NCBI GenBank assembly: GCA_029212505.1
Contig: JARGOS010000002.1
Span: 248,001 to 312,000, forward strand
DNA: 64,000 bases
Source: Legionellaceae bacterium
GTDB taxonomy: Bacteria > Pseudomonadota > Gammaproteobacteria > Legionellales > Legionellaceae
Reading direction: 5' to 3'
The notes beneath the pieces are model-generated. The model worked only from the letters and a program-made list of their open reading frames with translations. It did no database searches and had not been told where the DNA came from. Within the stretch, counting starts at the first letter, position 1, and each line of letters starts with the position of its first letter. Position numbers and translations under genes: made by a program. Shown here piece after piece: positions 45,217-54,815 of the stretch.

Positions 45217-47661
45217 ATGGATAAACAACAAACGGATCATGCGCCTTCTTCTTTGCAAACGTCTTCAGTTCCGCTATGGCTGAAGCGGCTATGTGAAGGG
45301 GGCTTTATTTTAATTTTTACTGCAGCTTTGTTTGTGTTCTTAGCACTTGCAACCTATCACACACGTGATCCTGGCTGGTTTCATGCGACTAAGTCAAATC
45401 TTGCTGTGGCGAATGGTGGTGGGCGTGTTGGCGCTTACACCGCTGATTTTTTGTACGCAATTTTTGGATATCTTGCTTATGCGCTTCCGATCGGACTCGC
45501 TTTTTTATCGTGGGTTATTTTAAATGATCATCGTACGCTCGGTGTTTTCAGTAAGCCCATGCTGATTTTGCGAAGTGTCGGGTTGGGTTTGGTTTTACTT
45601 TCAGGATGTGGTTTGCTTGTTTTTTGGGCGAATGGAGGGGCGTTATTACGCCATCAACCGGGGGGGATGCTGGGCCATGCGGTAGCAAAGTTTTTTTATC
45701 AAACATTAAATCCCGAAGGTGCTTTATTATTGCTGCTGGCCATGTTCTTAGTGGGCGTGACCTGGTTAGTAGGTATTTCGTGGGGACCTGTGCTTGAACG
45801 ACTGGGACGATATGTTTGGAAGAGCTTACGAGCAGGTATCACTTCGGTTCGCACCGCACTGCACGCAACACGTCAATTTATTGCACGTTTGAAGCCCTTG
45901 CTACAACCGAAACCTCAAAAAGCAGTAACAAGGGTCGCAACGGCCGAACCCGTATTACTTCGACAAAATCCTGCCCCTAAACCGACCGAGAAAAAAGAAG
46001 CAGCAGCTCCTCGGCGTAACTTTATTTCTGAAAAAATTATGGCACGATCGTCTGCCAAAGTAGAAAAATTATCGCCTGAAACTGCTGCAAACCCATTGGA
46101 TACGTCTGAGGTGCCTACGTCATCGACTGTCTTAGAAGCAACCAAGACACCTACCAAGGCGCCTGTGCTTGGAGGATTACCTCCGCTTGATTTATTAGCA
46201 CTTGCAGCTGAAACACCCAAACATGCTGAAGGTTATTCTCATGAAGCCCTAGAAATGCTTTCGCGAGAAGTAGAGCAGCATTTATTAGATTTTGGCATTC
46301 AAGCCGATGTGGTTGCAGCGCATCCGGGGCCTGTGATTACACGTTTTGAGTTGCAGCTTGCAGCCGGCGTTAAAGTCAGTAAGCTTTCAGCACTTGCAAA
46401 AGATCTCGCACGATCGCTTTCTGTGACCAGTGTTCGAGTTGTTGAAATTATTCCCGGAAAAACCGTGGTTGGGCTTGAGTTACCGAATCCTAATCGCGCG
46501 ATGGTGGTTTTATCTGAAGTGCTCACATCAGAAGTGTATCAGCAGGCGCATTCACCGTTGACGCTTGCTTTGGGTGTTGATATTGCCGGGCATCCCATGA
46601 TTGTTGATTTGGCCAAAATGCCCCATCTATTGGTGGCAGGTACCACGGGTTCAGGAAAATCTGTGGGTATTAATGCGATGATTTTAAGTTTGTTATTTAA
46701 ATCCACACCGGAGCAAGTGCGTTTAATTTTAATCGATCCTAAAATGCTCGAGCTTTCAGTGTATGATGGTATTCCACATTTGTTAACGCCGGTTGTGGTT
46801 GATATGAAAGAGGCGGCGAGCGCTTTGCGTTGGTGCGTACAAGAAATGGAGCGACGCTATCGTTTGATGGCCGCATTGGGTGTACGTAATCTTGCCGGTT
46901 TTAATACAAAAGTTAAAGAAGCAATCGCTGCAGGTACCCCGTTAACCGATCCGTTATGGAAGCCGACGCAAAGCATGGACGAAAAACCACCTGAATTAGA
47001 GGCCTTGCCGTATGTGGTCGTCGTGATTGATGAGCTTGCCGACATGATGATGGTGGTTGGGAAAAAAGTGGAACAATTGATTGCGCGTATCGCACAAAAG
47101 GCACGTGCAGCAGGCATACACTTGATTTTAGCTACGCAGCGGCCATCGGTTGATGTTTTGACTGGATTAATTAAATCCAATATTCCAACGCGTATTTCAT
47201 ATCAAGTATCTTCTAAAATTGATTCACGTACAATTCTCGATCAGCAAGGCGCCGATCAATTATTGGGTCACGGTGATATGCTATTTCTTGCGCCAGGAAC
47301 GGGTGCGCCTTTGCGTGTGCATGGGGCATTTGTTGACGATCAAGAAGTGCATCGTGTTGCCGATGATTGGCGCGCGCGCGGGGAACCTGAATATATTGAT
47401 GGAATAACCGAAGAGATGAGTGAGTTCGGTGAGTCTGGTATGGGGGATGATGTTGAAGAAGCGGATGCGCTTTATGATGAAGCGGTTCAATTCGTTGTGA
47501 GCGCACGAAAAGCAAGCACGTCATCGGTGCAACGACGGTTTAAAATTGGTTATAATCGTGCAGCACGTTTGATTGATGAAATGGAGCGTGTGGGAATCAT
47601 TGGACCGATGGAAGGTGGCATGCGTGATGTGCTTGTGCCATCGTCAGATGGAGACGCGTGA
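45217..47661 (+). CDS. ftsK: DNA translocase FtsK
   Basis: FtsK pumps chromosome termini through the septum and activates XerCD at dif. About four N-terminal membrane helices (residues about 25-205) are followed by a Pro/Ala/Lys-rich linker of only about 130 residues. The RecA-like motor follows, with Walker A GTTGSGKS (475-482), [10 protein letters not shown] (Walker B) and [14 protein letters not shown]. The C-terminal gamma winged helix ([22 protein letters not shown]) reads KOPS sites. At 814 residues it is the short form, well below E. coli's 1329. The start may be ATG 45217 or further upstream at 45196. The stop joins lolA as TGATG. Confidence 0.94.
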   Translation: MDKQQTDHAPSSLQTSSVPLWLKRLCEGGFILIFTAALFVFLALATYHTRDPGWFHATKSNLAVANGGGRVGAYTADFLYAIFGYLAYALPIGLAFLSWVILNDHRTLGVFSKPMLILRSVGLGLVLLSGCGLLVFWANGGALLRHQPGGMLGHAVAKFFYQTLNPEGALLLLLAMFLVGVTWLVGISWGPVLERLGRYVWKSLRAGITSVRTALHATRQFIARLKPLLQPKPQKAVTRVATAEPVLLRQNPAPKPTEKKEAAAPRRNFISEKIMARSSAKVEKLSPETAANPLDTSEVPTSSTVLEATKTPTKAPVLGGLPPLDLLALAAETPKHAEGYSHEALEMLSREVEQHLLDFGIQADVVAAHPGPVITRFELQLAAGVKVSKLSALAKDLARSLSVTSVRVVEIIPGKTVVGLELPNPNRAMVVLSEVLTSEVYQQAHSPLTLALGVDIAGHPMIVDLAKMPHLLVAGTTGSGKSVGINAMILSLLFKSTPEQVRLILIDPKMLELSVYDGIPHLLTPVVVDMKEAASALRWCVQEMERRYRLMAALGVRNLAGFNTKVKEAIAAGTPLTDPLWKPTQSMDEKPPELEALPYVVVVIDELADMMMVVGKKVEQLIARIAQKARAAGIHLILATQRPSVDVLTGLIKSNIPTRISYQVSSKIDSRTILDQQGADQLLGHGDMLFLAPGTGAPLRVHGAFVDDQEVHRVADDWRARGEPEYIDGITEEMSEFGESGMGDDVEEADALYDEAVQFVVSARKASTSSVQRRFKIGYNRAARLIDEMERVGIIGPMEGGMRDVLVPSSDGDA

Positions 47662-48272
47662 TGAAGCGAGTAATCTTAGGTCTGTGTTATTTCTTGATGC
47701 TTCAGAACGCTTATGCAGATGAAATAAGTGATATTTTATGGGGTAAATTAAGTCATATCCGAGCGATGAAAGCGTCTTTTTCGCAACAGATCTATGCAAA
47801 GCAACGGGTGCTTACACAAAGTTCAGGTCACATGGCTTTTGTCAGACCTCGTCAGTTTAGATGGGAAACAACACAACCGATGGAACAGCTTTTGATTGCG
47901 GATGGAAAAAAAATATGGATGTATGATGTTGACCTTGAGCAAGTCACGGTGAAGCCACAAACTGAATCTATGGGCGCCGCAGCGGGTTTGTTCTTAAGTG
48001 AAAAAAAAGCGAATCTGACGTCTGATTTTTTAGTAAACTCTGAACATGACGGTCAGCAAGATGTATTTATATTAAAAGCTCGAGGCAAGCAAGCCAACAT
48101 ACAACGCATGGTGCTTCGCTTTGCGGGAGATGTTTTAGACAGCATGGATTTATACGATCAATTAGGGCAACGTACAGCCGTACGGTTTAATCAGGCTAAA
48201 ATAAACGTCGTCTTACCCGGTCACTTATTTCAATTTACGCCTCCAGCGGGTGTTGATGTGGTGCAACAATGA
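47661..48272 (+). CDS. lolA: Outer-membrane lipoprotein carrier protein LolA
   Basis: LolA is the periplasmic chaperone that carries lipoproteins from LolCDE to the outer membrane. It has a signal peptide ending NAYAD, MKASFSQQIYAK, the family's RPRQFRWETTQP motif with FVRP before it, and LLIADGKKIWMYD. About 203 residues is typical. The ftsK-lolA order is conserved in gammaproteobacteria. It overlaps the yhdP start by 4 bp. Confidence 0.92.
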   Translation: MKRVILGLCYFLMLQNAYADEISDILWGKLSHIRAMKASFSQQIYAKQRVLTQSSGHMAFVRPRQFRWETTQPMEQLLIADGKKIWMYDVDLEQVTVKPQTESMGAAAGLFLSEKKANLTSDFLVNSEHDGQQDVFILKARGKQANIQRMVLRFAGDVLDSMDLYDQLGQRTAVRFNQAKINVVLPGHLFQFTPPAGVDVVQQ

Positions 48273-51200
48273 AGGCATGGGAACGCATTACCCAGGTATT
48301 ATCTGAACGTATGCCAGTCAGAGTTGTCTTATGGCTCAAACGCATCTGGATGACTTGTGCGATTGCGCTGGTGATTTTTGCCATTGTTGTCAGTGTTTTT
48401 AGGGCCTTAACACCTTGGGCGGCACAATATAAAAGTACGTTGGAAACACGTCTAACCGAGCTCTTGGGTGCGCCTGTATCTATCCAAGACATGAAAACCA
48501 GTTGGTATTGGTTTGAACCCGTTTTAAAATTAGATGGGGTACTTGTTTCGCAACAAGATGGATCATCATCATCATCATCTTCTTCTTCTTCTTCGTTGCT
48601 TGAGCTGAAAGCTTTATTGGTGGGGATTGATTTAATGCGCTCATTGTTGCACTGGCGCATTCAACCGGGTGTTTTGTTTATTGAAGATGGTCGTCTTAAT
48701 TTAAAACAAGGTGATAAGCATTGGACGCTGGAAGGCAGTGTGGTTGATGGTGGTTTGAAAGCCGATGCATCAACAGACTTTAATGATTTATTAGCTTGGC
48801 TACTTGCGCATCAAAAAATTGTGATGAAGCGTGTTGGATTTACATTGCATTGGCAAGATGGTCGTGTGACACCGATTAAGCCGTTAACGATTGTAGCATC
48901 GAATCATGATGGGCATTATCGTGTCAAAGGGCATGCAAGTCTTGAAGGTGAACAACCCAGTGTTGTGTCTTTGCTGGCAGATCTGGATATGTCCGGTGGG
49001 TTTGCATCCGATGCCCGTGGTAGTTTATACCTATCGGCTGAGCGTGTCGATTTTTCAGAGTGGCGTTCTTTTTTTAAACCGTTGCCTTATTCTATTACAG
49101 AAGGTCGAGGTGAGTTCGAGCTTTGGTTGGATTTGCGTCATGCACGACCGGTTTCGGCACAAGCTGTTGTACGGTTGCGAGATTTGGTTTGGGAAGACCG
49201 AGCGCAAAAATATACCCAAAAAATCGATCGTTTGAGTGCAAATATGGTGTGGGAGGCATCTTCTGATGGCTGGCGATGGCGTGCTGATCATGTTCGATTG
49301 AAAGCCGGTAACACAACATGGCCTGAAAATGCGATGACGTTGGACTATCAAGCTGAAGAACGGCGTTATCGTATGTTTGTTAAAACCATTCTACTTGAGC
49401 CCACCCGAGGGTTATTGCAGCATGGGCCGGAAGCACTGCAGCCGTTACTTGCCATGCAGCCGCAAGGGCAATTACATCACACTCAATTAGGTTTTCAGGA
49501 TGGAAAACTGGATTATGTGTTATCCCGTTTTTCGCATCTTTCTTGGCGTGAGCATGGTGAAATTCCCGCCGTGAGTCAATTATCAGGCGCGTTAGCGTGG
49601 GAGCCAAAAGAGGGACGCTTGGCGCTGGATAGTGAAGCCGTTAAGCTTTCGGTAAACAATAAAACACCACTTGCGTTTGATTTGGTGAATGCTACCGTTG
49701 TTTGGAAAGCGCTCAGCCATGGCTGGCGAGTAAGCTTAGAACGTGCTGTCCTCAAACATCCTAACGGCGTGTTTAGCGGACGGGGTGTGCTGGACGATGT
49801 ATCTCGTGATTCATCAGGAACGTTGCAAGGTGATGTATCGTTTGCGTTACATGATGCAACGTTTTGGTTGCCTTACCTGCCTGAAACGCGTATTCGACCT
49901 AAATTATACACATGGCTTCAGCATGATATCACACGTGTTGATCAAGCATCAGGCCGTGTACATGTCCAAGGGTCTTTGAAAGCTTTTCCATTTGATGAAG
50001 GCCCGGGAGATTTTTTGATGACCGGTTCGTTAAGCGGTGTTGATGTACGGTTTAATCCAAGTTGGCCTTTAACACGGGATGTGAATGCGACATTGCACTT
50101 GGATAAGCGAACGTTAGCGGCCGAAGTTTCGCAAGCGATGTTTCAAAAAGTTCCGTTAAAGCATGCAAGTCTTCGTATCACAAATTTAGGGCTTGGGCGG
50201 GAAGTATTATTTGCTCGTTCAGAAGCGTGGGCACCTTGCGAAGATATGTTGGGCTATATTGCTCAATCGCCTTTGCATGAACGTTTAGCTAAATTGGATA
50301 ACTTAATGATTAAGCGTCCAGCCGTATTAAATATGGCTTTAGATTTTCCATTTTATCCGGGATCTCAAGCATTCAAAGTGCAAGGACGGGTTGATTTTCA
50401 AGATAATGATCTTTTTGTGAAAGATCTTTCTCAATCGATTGGGTTACATCATTTAACCGGTACGTTGCCTTTCAATGAACACGGTGTGTTGCCTAGCCAT
50501 TTGTCGGCTCAACTTTTTAATGAACCCATGGTTATGGATCTTCATACGGTTACTGGTTCTCCTCAAGATCGTGGGCTAGCGATTGATATGAATGGGCATC
50601 TTTCAGTCAGTGGTTTTCAAAAAGAATTAGCCATGCCTGTGCTTGCCTTAATGCAAGGACGCGTTGCTTATAAAAGTCAGATCATGATTACGGATGATCC
50701 CGATGATTTGGATCGGTTCACAATGAGTTCGTCTTTGGAGGGCTTAGATATTGCGCTACCTGCGCCCTATGGAAAACGTCGTGATGAGCTAACACCACTT
50801 AAGCTTGGCACGTATTTTAATCTTGCACGAGGTGCTCGTTTAAAAGTTGATTATGCGCGACAATTAAGTGCTGATTTGTGGTTTAATGGTGGTTCCGAGC
50901 CTTTTGCTTTAGCACGAGGCGAAGTTGTTTTGGGTGGTAAACAAGCCGTCTTAAGTAAAAAGCGGGGGGTGATGCTTCGTGGAGACTTCGAGCACTTGGA
51001 TTGGGAGCCTTGGCAGAAAGTACGTGCAAAATTATTTGATGAGACAAAAAAAACGGGTTCGACACATGCGTTAGATTCGTTTCATTCGATTGCTTTGCAT
51101 GTGGATGAGGCGAATGTACTCAATCAACATTATAAAAATTTGAAGCTGGACGCTCATCGTACATCAGATCGTACGTGGTCTATTGCCATGAACGAAGATA

Positions 51201-52183
51201 GTGTGTCGGCAAACTTAACATATAACGTGAATATGGGTAGTTTACGTGGTTATGTTTCACGCTGGGTTATGCCATCGTCTGGATCACATGAAAATAAATT
51301 ACAGCCCAATCATATTCCAACGCTCGATTTAACCCTAGGTGAGTTATGGGTTGGTGATGTTAATGCAGGCCAATTATCAATAAAAGGTAAACCGCTTGAA
51401 GGCAATGTTTGGCGACTTGATTCCGGTGAGTTAAGCACCGAAAGTTATCAATTAATCTTTTCCGGCGGCTGGCAAGCTGATGCTAAACCTCAGACATTAC
51501 TTGATGCTCGTTTAAAAGTGCATCATTTAGAGAATGCGTTAAACTATTGGAATATTATACCGGTGGTTGAAGCAAAAAGTGGTGATTTACAATTAACGGG
51601 TCGATGGGATGGCTCACCTGAAGATTTTTCGTTAAAAGCAATCACCGGCAATATGCATATTATTTTTAAAGATGGCCGTATTACGCATTTAAGTCCTGAA
51701 ACAGAAAAAAAAATGGGGCTTGGGAAGCTTTTAAGTATTTTGAGTTTACAGACGATTCCTAGACGTTTGAAATTGGATTTTAGTGATTTATCAAAATCAG
51801 GTTATAGTTTTGATAAATTTGAAGGAAATTTTGTTCTGGCCCACGGAATTATGGACACAGAAGACAGCGCAATAGATGGTCCTGTTGCACGTGCAACCAT
51901 GAAAGGTTCACTGAATTTAGATAAACAGCTTTATGATATGTCATTGCATATATCACCTCATATCACGGCGAGCTTACCCGTGGTGGCGACCATAGCGGGA
52001 GGGCCTGTGGCCGGTATTGCAACGTGGGTAGCGAGCAAGTTAATTAATCAAGGCATGGAAAAAATTAGTGGTTATACCTATGAGGTATCAGGACCATGGC
52101 TTCTGCCTGTGGTTCAGCAAGTACATATTTATAAAAAACCGAGTGGCATGAAAGACGATGCGTTGCCCATTAAGGAAGATTAA
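48269..52183 (+). CDS. yhdP: YhdP-family AsmA-like protein (DUF3971)
   Basis: This 1304-residue protein has one N-terminal membrane helix (about residues 20-48, VVLWLKRIWMTCAIALVIFAIVV), then a very long periplasmic part rich in beta strands. It includes the DUF3971 region and an AsmA-like C-terminal domain (DGRITHLSPETEKKMGLGKLLSILSLQTIP). YhdP-type proteins form elongated bridges implicated in phospholipid transport to the outer membrane. The length matches E. coli YhdP (about 1266). An 11-Ser run at about residues 99-109 is unusual. Confidence 0.85.
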   Translation: MKAWERITQVLSERMPVRVVLWLKRIWMTCAIALVIFAIVVSVFRALTPWAAQYKSTLETRLTELLGAPVSIQDMKTSWYWFEPVLKLDGVLVSQQDGSSSSSSSSSSSLLELKALLVGIDLMRSLLHWRIQPGVLFIEDGRLNLKQGDKHWTLEGSVVDGGLKADASTDFNDLLAWLLAHQKIVMKRVGFTLHWQDGRVTPIKPLTIVASNHDGHYRVKGHASLEGEQPSVVSLLADLDMSGGFASDARGSLYLSAERVDFSEWRSFFKPLPYSITEGRGEFELWLDLRHARPVSAQAVVRLRDLVWEDRAQKYTQKIDRLSANMVWEASSDGWRWRADHVRLKAGNTTWPENAMTLDYQAEERRYRMFVKTILLEPTRGLLQHGPEALQPLLAMQPQGQLHHTQLGFQDGKLDYVLSRFSHLSWREHGEIPAVSQLSGALAWEPKEGRLALDSEAVKLSVNNKTPLAFDLVNATVVWKALSHGWRVSLERAVLKHPNGVFSGRGVLDDVSRDSSGTLQGDVSFALHDATFWLPYLPETRIRPKLYTWLQHDITRVDQASGRVHVQGSLKAFPFDEGPGDFLMTGSLSGVDVRFNPSWPLTRDVNATLHLDKRTLAAEVSQAMFQKVPLKHASLRITNLGLGREVLFARSEAWAPCEDMLGYIAQSPLHERLAKLDNLMIKRPAVLNMALDFPFYPGSQAFKVQGRVDFQDNDLFVKDLSQSIGLHHLTGTLPFNEHGVLPSHLSAQLFNEPMVMDLHTVTGSPQDRGLAIDMNGHLSVSGFQKELAMPVLALMQGRVAYKSQIMITDDPDDLDRFTMSSSLEGLDIALPAPYGKRRDELTPLKLGTYFNLARGARLKVDYARQLSADLWFNGGSEPFALARGEVVLGGKQAVLSKKRGVMLRGDFEHLDWEPWQKVRAKLFDETKKTGSTHALDSFHSIALHVDEANVLNQHYKNLKLDAHRTSDRTWSIAMNEDSVSANLTYNVNMGSLRGYVSRWVMPSSGSHENKLQPNHIPTLDLTLGELWVGDVNAGQLSIKGKPLEGNVWRLDSGELSTESYQLIFSGGWQADAKPQTLLDARLKVHHLENALNYWNIIPVVEAKSGDLQLTGRWDGSPEDFSLKAITGNMHIIFKDGRITHLSPETEKKMGLGKLLSILSLQTIPRRLKLDFSDLSKSGYSFDKFEGNFVLAHGIMDTEDSAIDGPVARATMKGSLNLDKQLYDMSLHISPHITASLPVVATIAGGPVAGIATWVASKLINQGMEKISGYTYEVSGPWLLPVVQQVHIYKKPSGMKDDALPIKED
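48563..48595 (+). repeat. Triplet repeat encoding an 11-Ser run in yhdP
   Basis: TCA x5 (48563-48577), then TCT x5 (48578-48592), then TCG. The units are trinucleotides, so changes in copy number would alter the length of the Ser run without a frameshift. Confidence 0.85.
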
Positions 52184-52209
52184 AGTAGATTAGGGCAGGG
52201 AGCCTAGGC

Positions 52210-53424
52210 ATGACAGGTACTAAAAAAACAACGGATAGTGTTTCACCCATGTTTTTTTTGCAGGTGATGAATCATTGGGCGACACCGTGTCTTACGGGTA
52301 GTGTGCTGAGTTTGAGCTTATTATTGTTGTGTTCCGGGCCGTGGGGCATTGCATTGGGCGTAGGGGTTTCGTTTTCGGGCATGATCTATTCTGCCGTACG
52401 CTTTTTCGGATCGCGCAAATCATCACAAGCACTAACGCAACAGCCTTTCTCTCCTGAATCCAAGCTTTCGATTTATCCTCCTTCACCTGTCGGTTCATCG
52501 ACGCCTGTGCTTGATGTTGATTCTTTAGAGCGATATTTAACGTTACTGTATGGGGTAGAGCCTGAACTATTACAGCAAATGCAAACACAGGTGATGATTA
52601 ATCCTCATTCACCATTGATTACCGGGGTTTATCGTATTCGAGAACGATACCATTGGGGTACAGAGCTCCATGTTCATTATTTGTCTGATTTGTTTGATGT
52701 GCCCTATCGCGTTTTTACCGTATCTGGAGGTACGCGCGGTGATGCTTCTGGTTATGTCGCTCATTTTAATCTAGGAAAAACAGATTGCAATCCATTAGAA
52801 GGTTTGAATTATATTCAACTGATTAATCACGGAGGCATACATTGGACTACGGTGCTCGGTACAGAGCCTTTGGTTGGAGAAGAAGAGCAGCGCACCTGTT
52901 TGGATAATCCTGCTGGGGGAGACTGTTTGTTTTATGCGTTCTCTCTTGGGCTTGCTAAATACATGTGTCATGATGTTTCTTCAGCTAAAGAGATGAAACA
53001 ATCTGCAATATTTCAACGATGGCGCAAGCTCGATCCTGGCATGAAAGAGCGCGGACGAGCCACTGCTTTTTTTAATCTTGGGAAAGCCGCATCTCCGTTA
53101 AAAGATGTTAGGCTTCATGCAGCTTGGGATGCATGTCAACGGTCTTTACGTCATCTTGTTGCTGATTATATGGGGAAGCAATTAATAGCAGAAGGGGGCA
53201 TCGCATTAGATAGTTATCAAAGCATGTTTACTAATCAAGATACATCACCCACCAGAGAGCAGTGTGTTATTGAGCTTTATAATCAAAGCCCGCTCTACCG
53301 TGAATTTAATCTGCTTTATAATCTTGATAAAAAAAATAAGTTCGGAGATTTGGCGACAAATATATTCCAAGAATTACATCCTATGCATCGATCCATGTCC
53401 TATAATATGTCCTATAATATATAA
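52210..53424 (+). CDS. Membrane-anchored OTU-like cysteine protease with His before Cys (permuted order)
   Basis: This 404-residue protein starts with an N-terminal hydrophobic region (about residues 28-64, two short helices). A region of OTU (ovarian-tumour deubiquitinase) character follows. The His motif YIQLINHGGIHWTTVL (His211-Trp212) comes first. The Cys-loop motif DNPAGGDCLFYAFSLGL (Asp238-Cys239, with Gly-Gly before) follows about 28 residues later. In classic OTU proteins the Cys motif is N-terminal and the His motif C-terminal. Here the order is reversed, as reported for some bacterial permuted OTU proteins. The rest is helical and polar. It is inserted between yhdP and mpl, where no such gene is usual. 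Inference: a host-directed deubiquitinase-like effector. The fold has not been tested. Confidence 0.6.
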   Translation: MTGTKKTTDSVSPMFFLQVMNHWATPCLTGSVLSLSLLLLCSGPWGIALGVGVSFSGMIYSAVRFFGSRKSSQALTQQPFSPESKLSIYPPSPVGSSTPVLDVDSLERYLTLLYGVEPELLQQMQTQVMINPHSPLITGVYRIRERYHWGTELHVHYLSDLFDVPYRVFTVSGGTRGDASGYVAHFNLGKTDCNPLEGLNYIQLINHGGIHWTTVLGTEPLVGEEEQRTCLDNPAGGDCLFYAFSLGLAKYMCHDVSSAKEMKQSAIFQRWRKLDPGMKERGRATAFFNLGKAASPLKDVRLHAAWDACQRSLRHLVADYMGKQLIAEGGIALDSYQSMFTNQDTSPTREQCVIELYNQSPLYREFNLLYNLDKKNKFGDLATNIFQELHPMHRSMSYNMSYNI

Positions 53425-53450
53425 ATAAATTTTTATTGGAGAATATGTTC

Positions 53451-54815
53451 ATGCATCTGCATGTCTTAGGAATTGGTGGGACGTTCATGAGCGCTTTGGC
53501 TATATTGGCGCGCGAAGCGGGGTTTAAAGTCACCGGTAGCGATGCAAATTGTTATCCTCCGGTCAGTACGCTTCTTGAAGCAAAACAGATTGCCTGGACT
53601 GAGGGTTATACGGATACCGCCGATGCTTTACGTGCGGATTGCGTGGTCGTTGGTAATGCAGTAAGGCGGGGCATGCCTGTTATGGAGGCTGTGCTGGATG
53701 CAGGTAAGCCGTATATATCAGGTCCAGAATGGCTTGCGAAAAATATTTTATCAAACTATCACGTGATTGCTGTTGCAGGAACGCATGGTAAAACAACCGT
53801 GACATCGATGCTTGCCTTTATTCTTGAGCAGGCCAATTTAGAACCCGGTTTTTTAATCGGAGGCGTTGCCACGAACTTTGAGACGAGCGCGCGTCTGGGT
53901 AAAGGGCGGTGGTTTGTGATCGAAGCGGATGAATATGACAGTGCGTTTTTTGATAAACGCCCTAAGTTTATGCATTATCGTCCTCAGTGTGCAATTATTA
54001 ACAATCTGGAGTTTGATCATGCTGATATTTACTCAGATTTGGCTGCGATTCAGCAGCAAGTTCATTATTTTCTAAAAACAATACCATCAAAAGGCGAAGT
54101 GCTTTGCCCACGTGATGATGAGGCTTTAAATCAGGTGCTTGCCAAAGGCACGTTCAGTCATGTATCCACCATGGCCTGCTCAGGACGTGCTGTGTGGCGC
54201 GCTGAATTACTGGATACGTCAGGTGAGCATTTTCGAGTATTTCATCATGACGAACCTGTGGCTGAAGTACATTGGGGTCTCATGGGGCAATTTAATATTG
54301 AAAATGCTTTAGCTGCATTAGCCGCCAGTGTATATGCCGGGGTTCATCCAGAAGTTGCAGCGCGTGCGTTAGAGGGATTCTCGCCGGTGAAGCGTCGATT
54401 GGAAGTACGCATGGATGCTCATGAAATCAAGATTTATGATGATTTTGCACATCATCCTACGGCGATGCAAAAAACCGTAGAAGCCATTAAGTTGCGTGAT
54501 ACGCATGCACGTGTTTTAGCGATTGTTGAATTTGCATCTTACAGTATGCGTACAGGGGTACACGGTAACCGGCCTATTGAAGCGTTGCGTGATGCTGATC
54601 GCGTCTATGTGTTAAATCGAGAAAAAAATGCTTCAAAAAATCTGCCGATGCCCTATCCTGAGGCTTGGTGTGAATTTAGCTCGATTGAGGCACTCGTTCG
54701 TGCTGTGGGCGATGAGGCACAAGCAGGTGATGCTATCTTGGTGATGAGTAACCGAAGCCTTGAAGCGGCGCATCAAGGCCTGCAAGTTTATTTAGACAAG
54801 CGTTTTTGCCGATAA
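53451..54815 (+). CDS. mpl: UDP-N-acetylmuramate:L-alanyl-gamma-D-glutamyl-meso-diaminopimelate ligase
   Basis: Mpl reattaches recycled murein tripeptide to UDP-MurNAc. It has the Mur-ligase fold with HLHVLGIGGTFMSALAILA, ATP loop VAGTHGKTTVTSML, EADEYDSAFFDKRPKF (an Mpl-specific motif), NNLEFDHADIY and DDFAHHPTAM. Its 454 residues fit the family. ATG 53451 has GGAG (53438-53441) 9 bases upstream, and earlier candidates sit too close to it. It shares the fold with murC, murD and murF in the window. The 3' end overlaps the converging permease gene by 28 bp. Confidence 0.94.
   Translation: MHLHVLGIGGTFMSALAILAREAGFKVTGSDANCYPPVSTLLEAKQIAWTEGYTDTADALRADCVVVGNAVRRGMPVMEAVLDAGKPYISGPEWLAKNILSNYHVIAVAGTHGKTTVTSMLAFILEQANLEPGFLIGGVATNFETSARLGKGRWFVIEADEYDSAFFDKRPKFMHYRPQCAIINNLEFDHADIYSDLAAIQQQVHYFLKTIPSKGEVLCPRDDEALNQVLAKGTFSHVSTMACSGRAVWRAELLDTSGEHFRVFHHDEPVAEVHWGLMGQFNIENALAALAASVYAGVHPEVAARALEGFSPVKRRLEVRMDAHEIKIYDDFAHHPTAMQKTVEAIKLRDTHARVLAIVEFASYSMRTGVHGNRPIEALRDADRVYVLNREKNASKNLPMPYPEAWCEFSSIEALVRAVGDEAQAGDAILVMSNRSLEAAHQGLQVYLDKRFCR

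Noticed and set aside
45915-46220. A 101-codon antisense open frame within ftsK
   Set aside because: It mirrors the low-complexity FtsK linker and lacks initiation signals.
48563-48595. Phase variation of yhdP by the simple repeat
   Set aside because: The repeat unit is three bases, so slippage keeps the frame and cannot switch the gene off.
48235-48660. A 141-codon antisense frame with Glu/Asp runs over lolA/yhdP
   Set aside because: The acidic run is simply the complement of the TCA/TCT repeat in yhdP.
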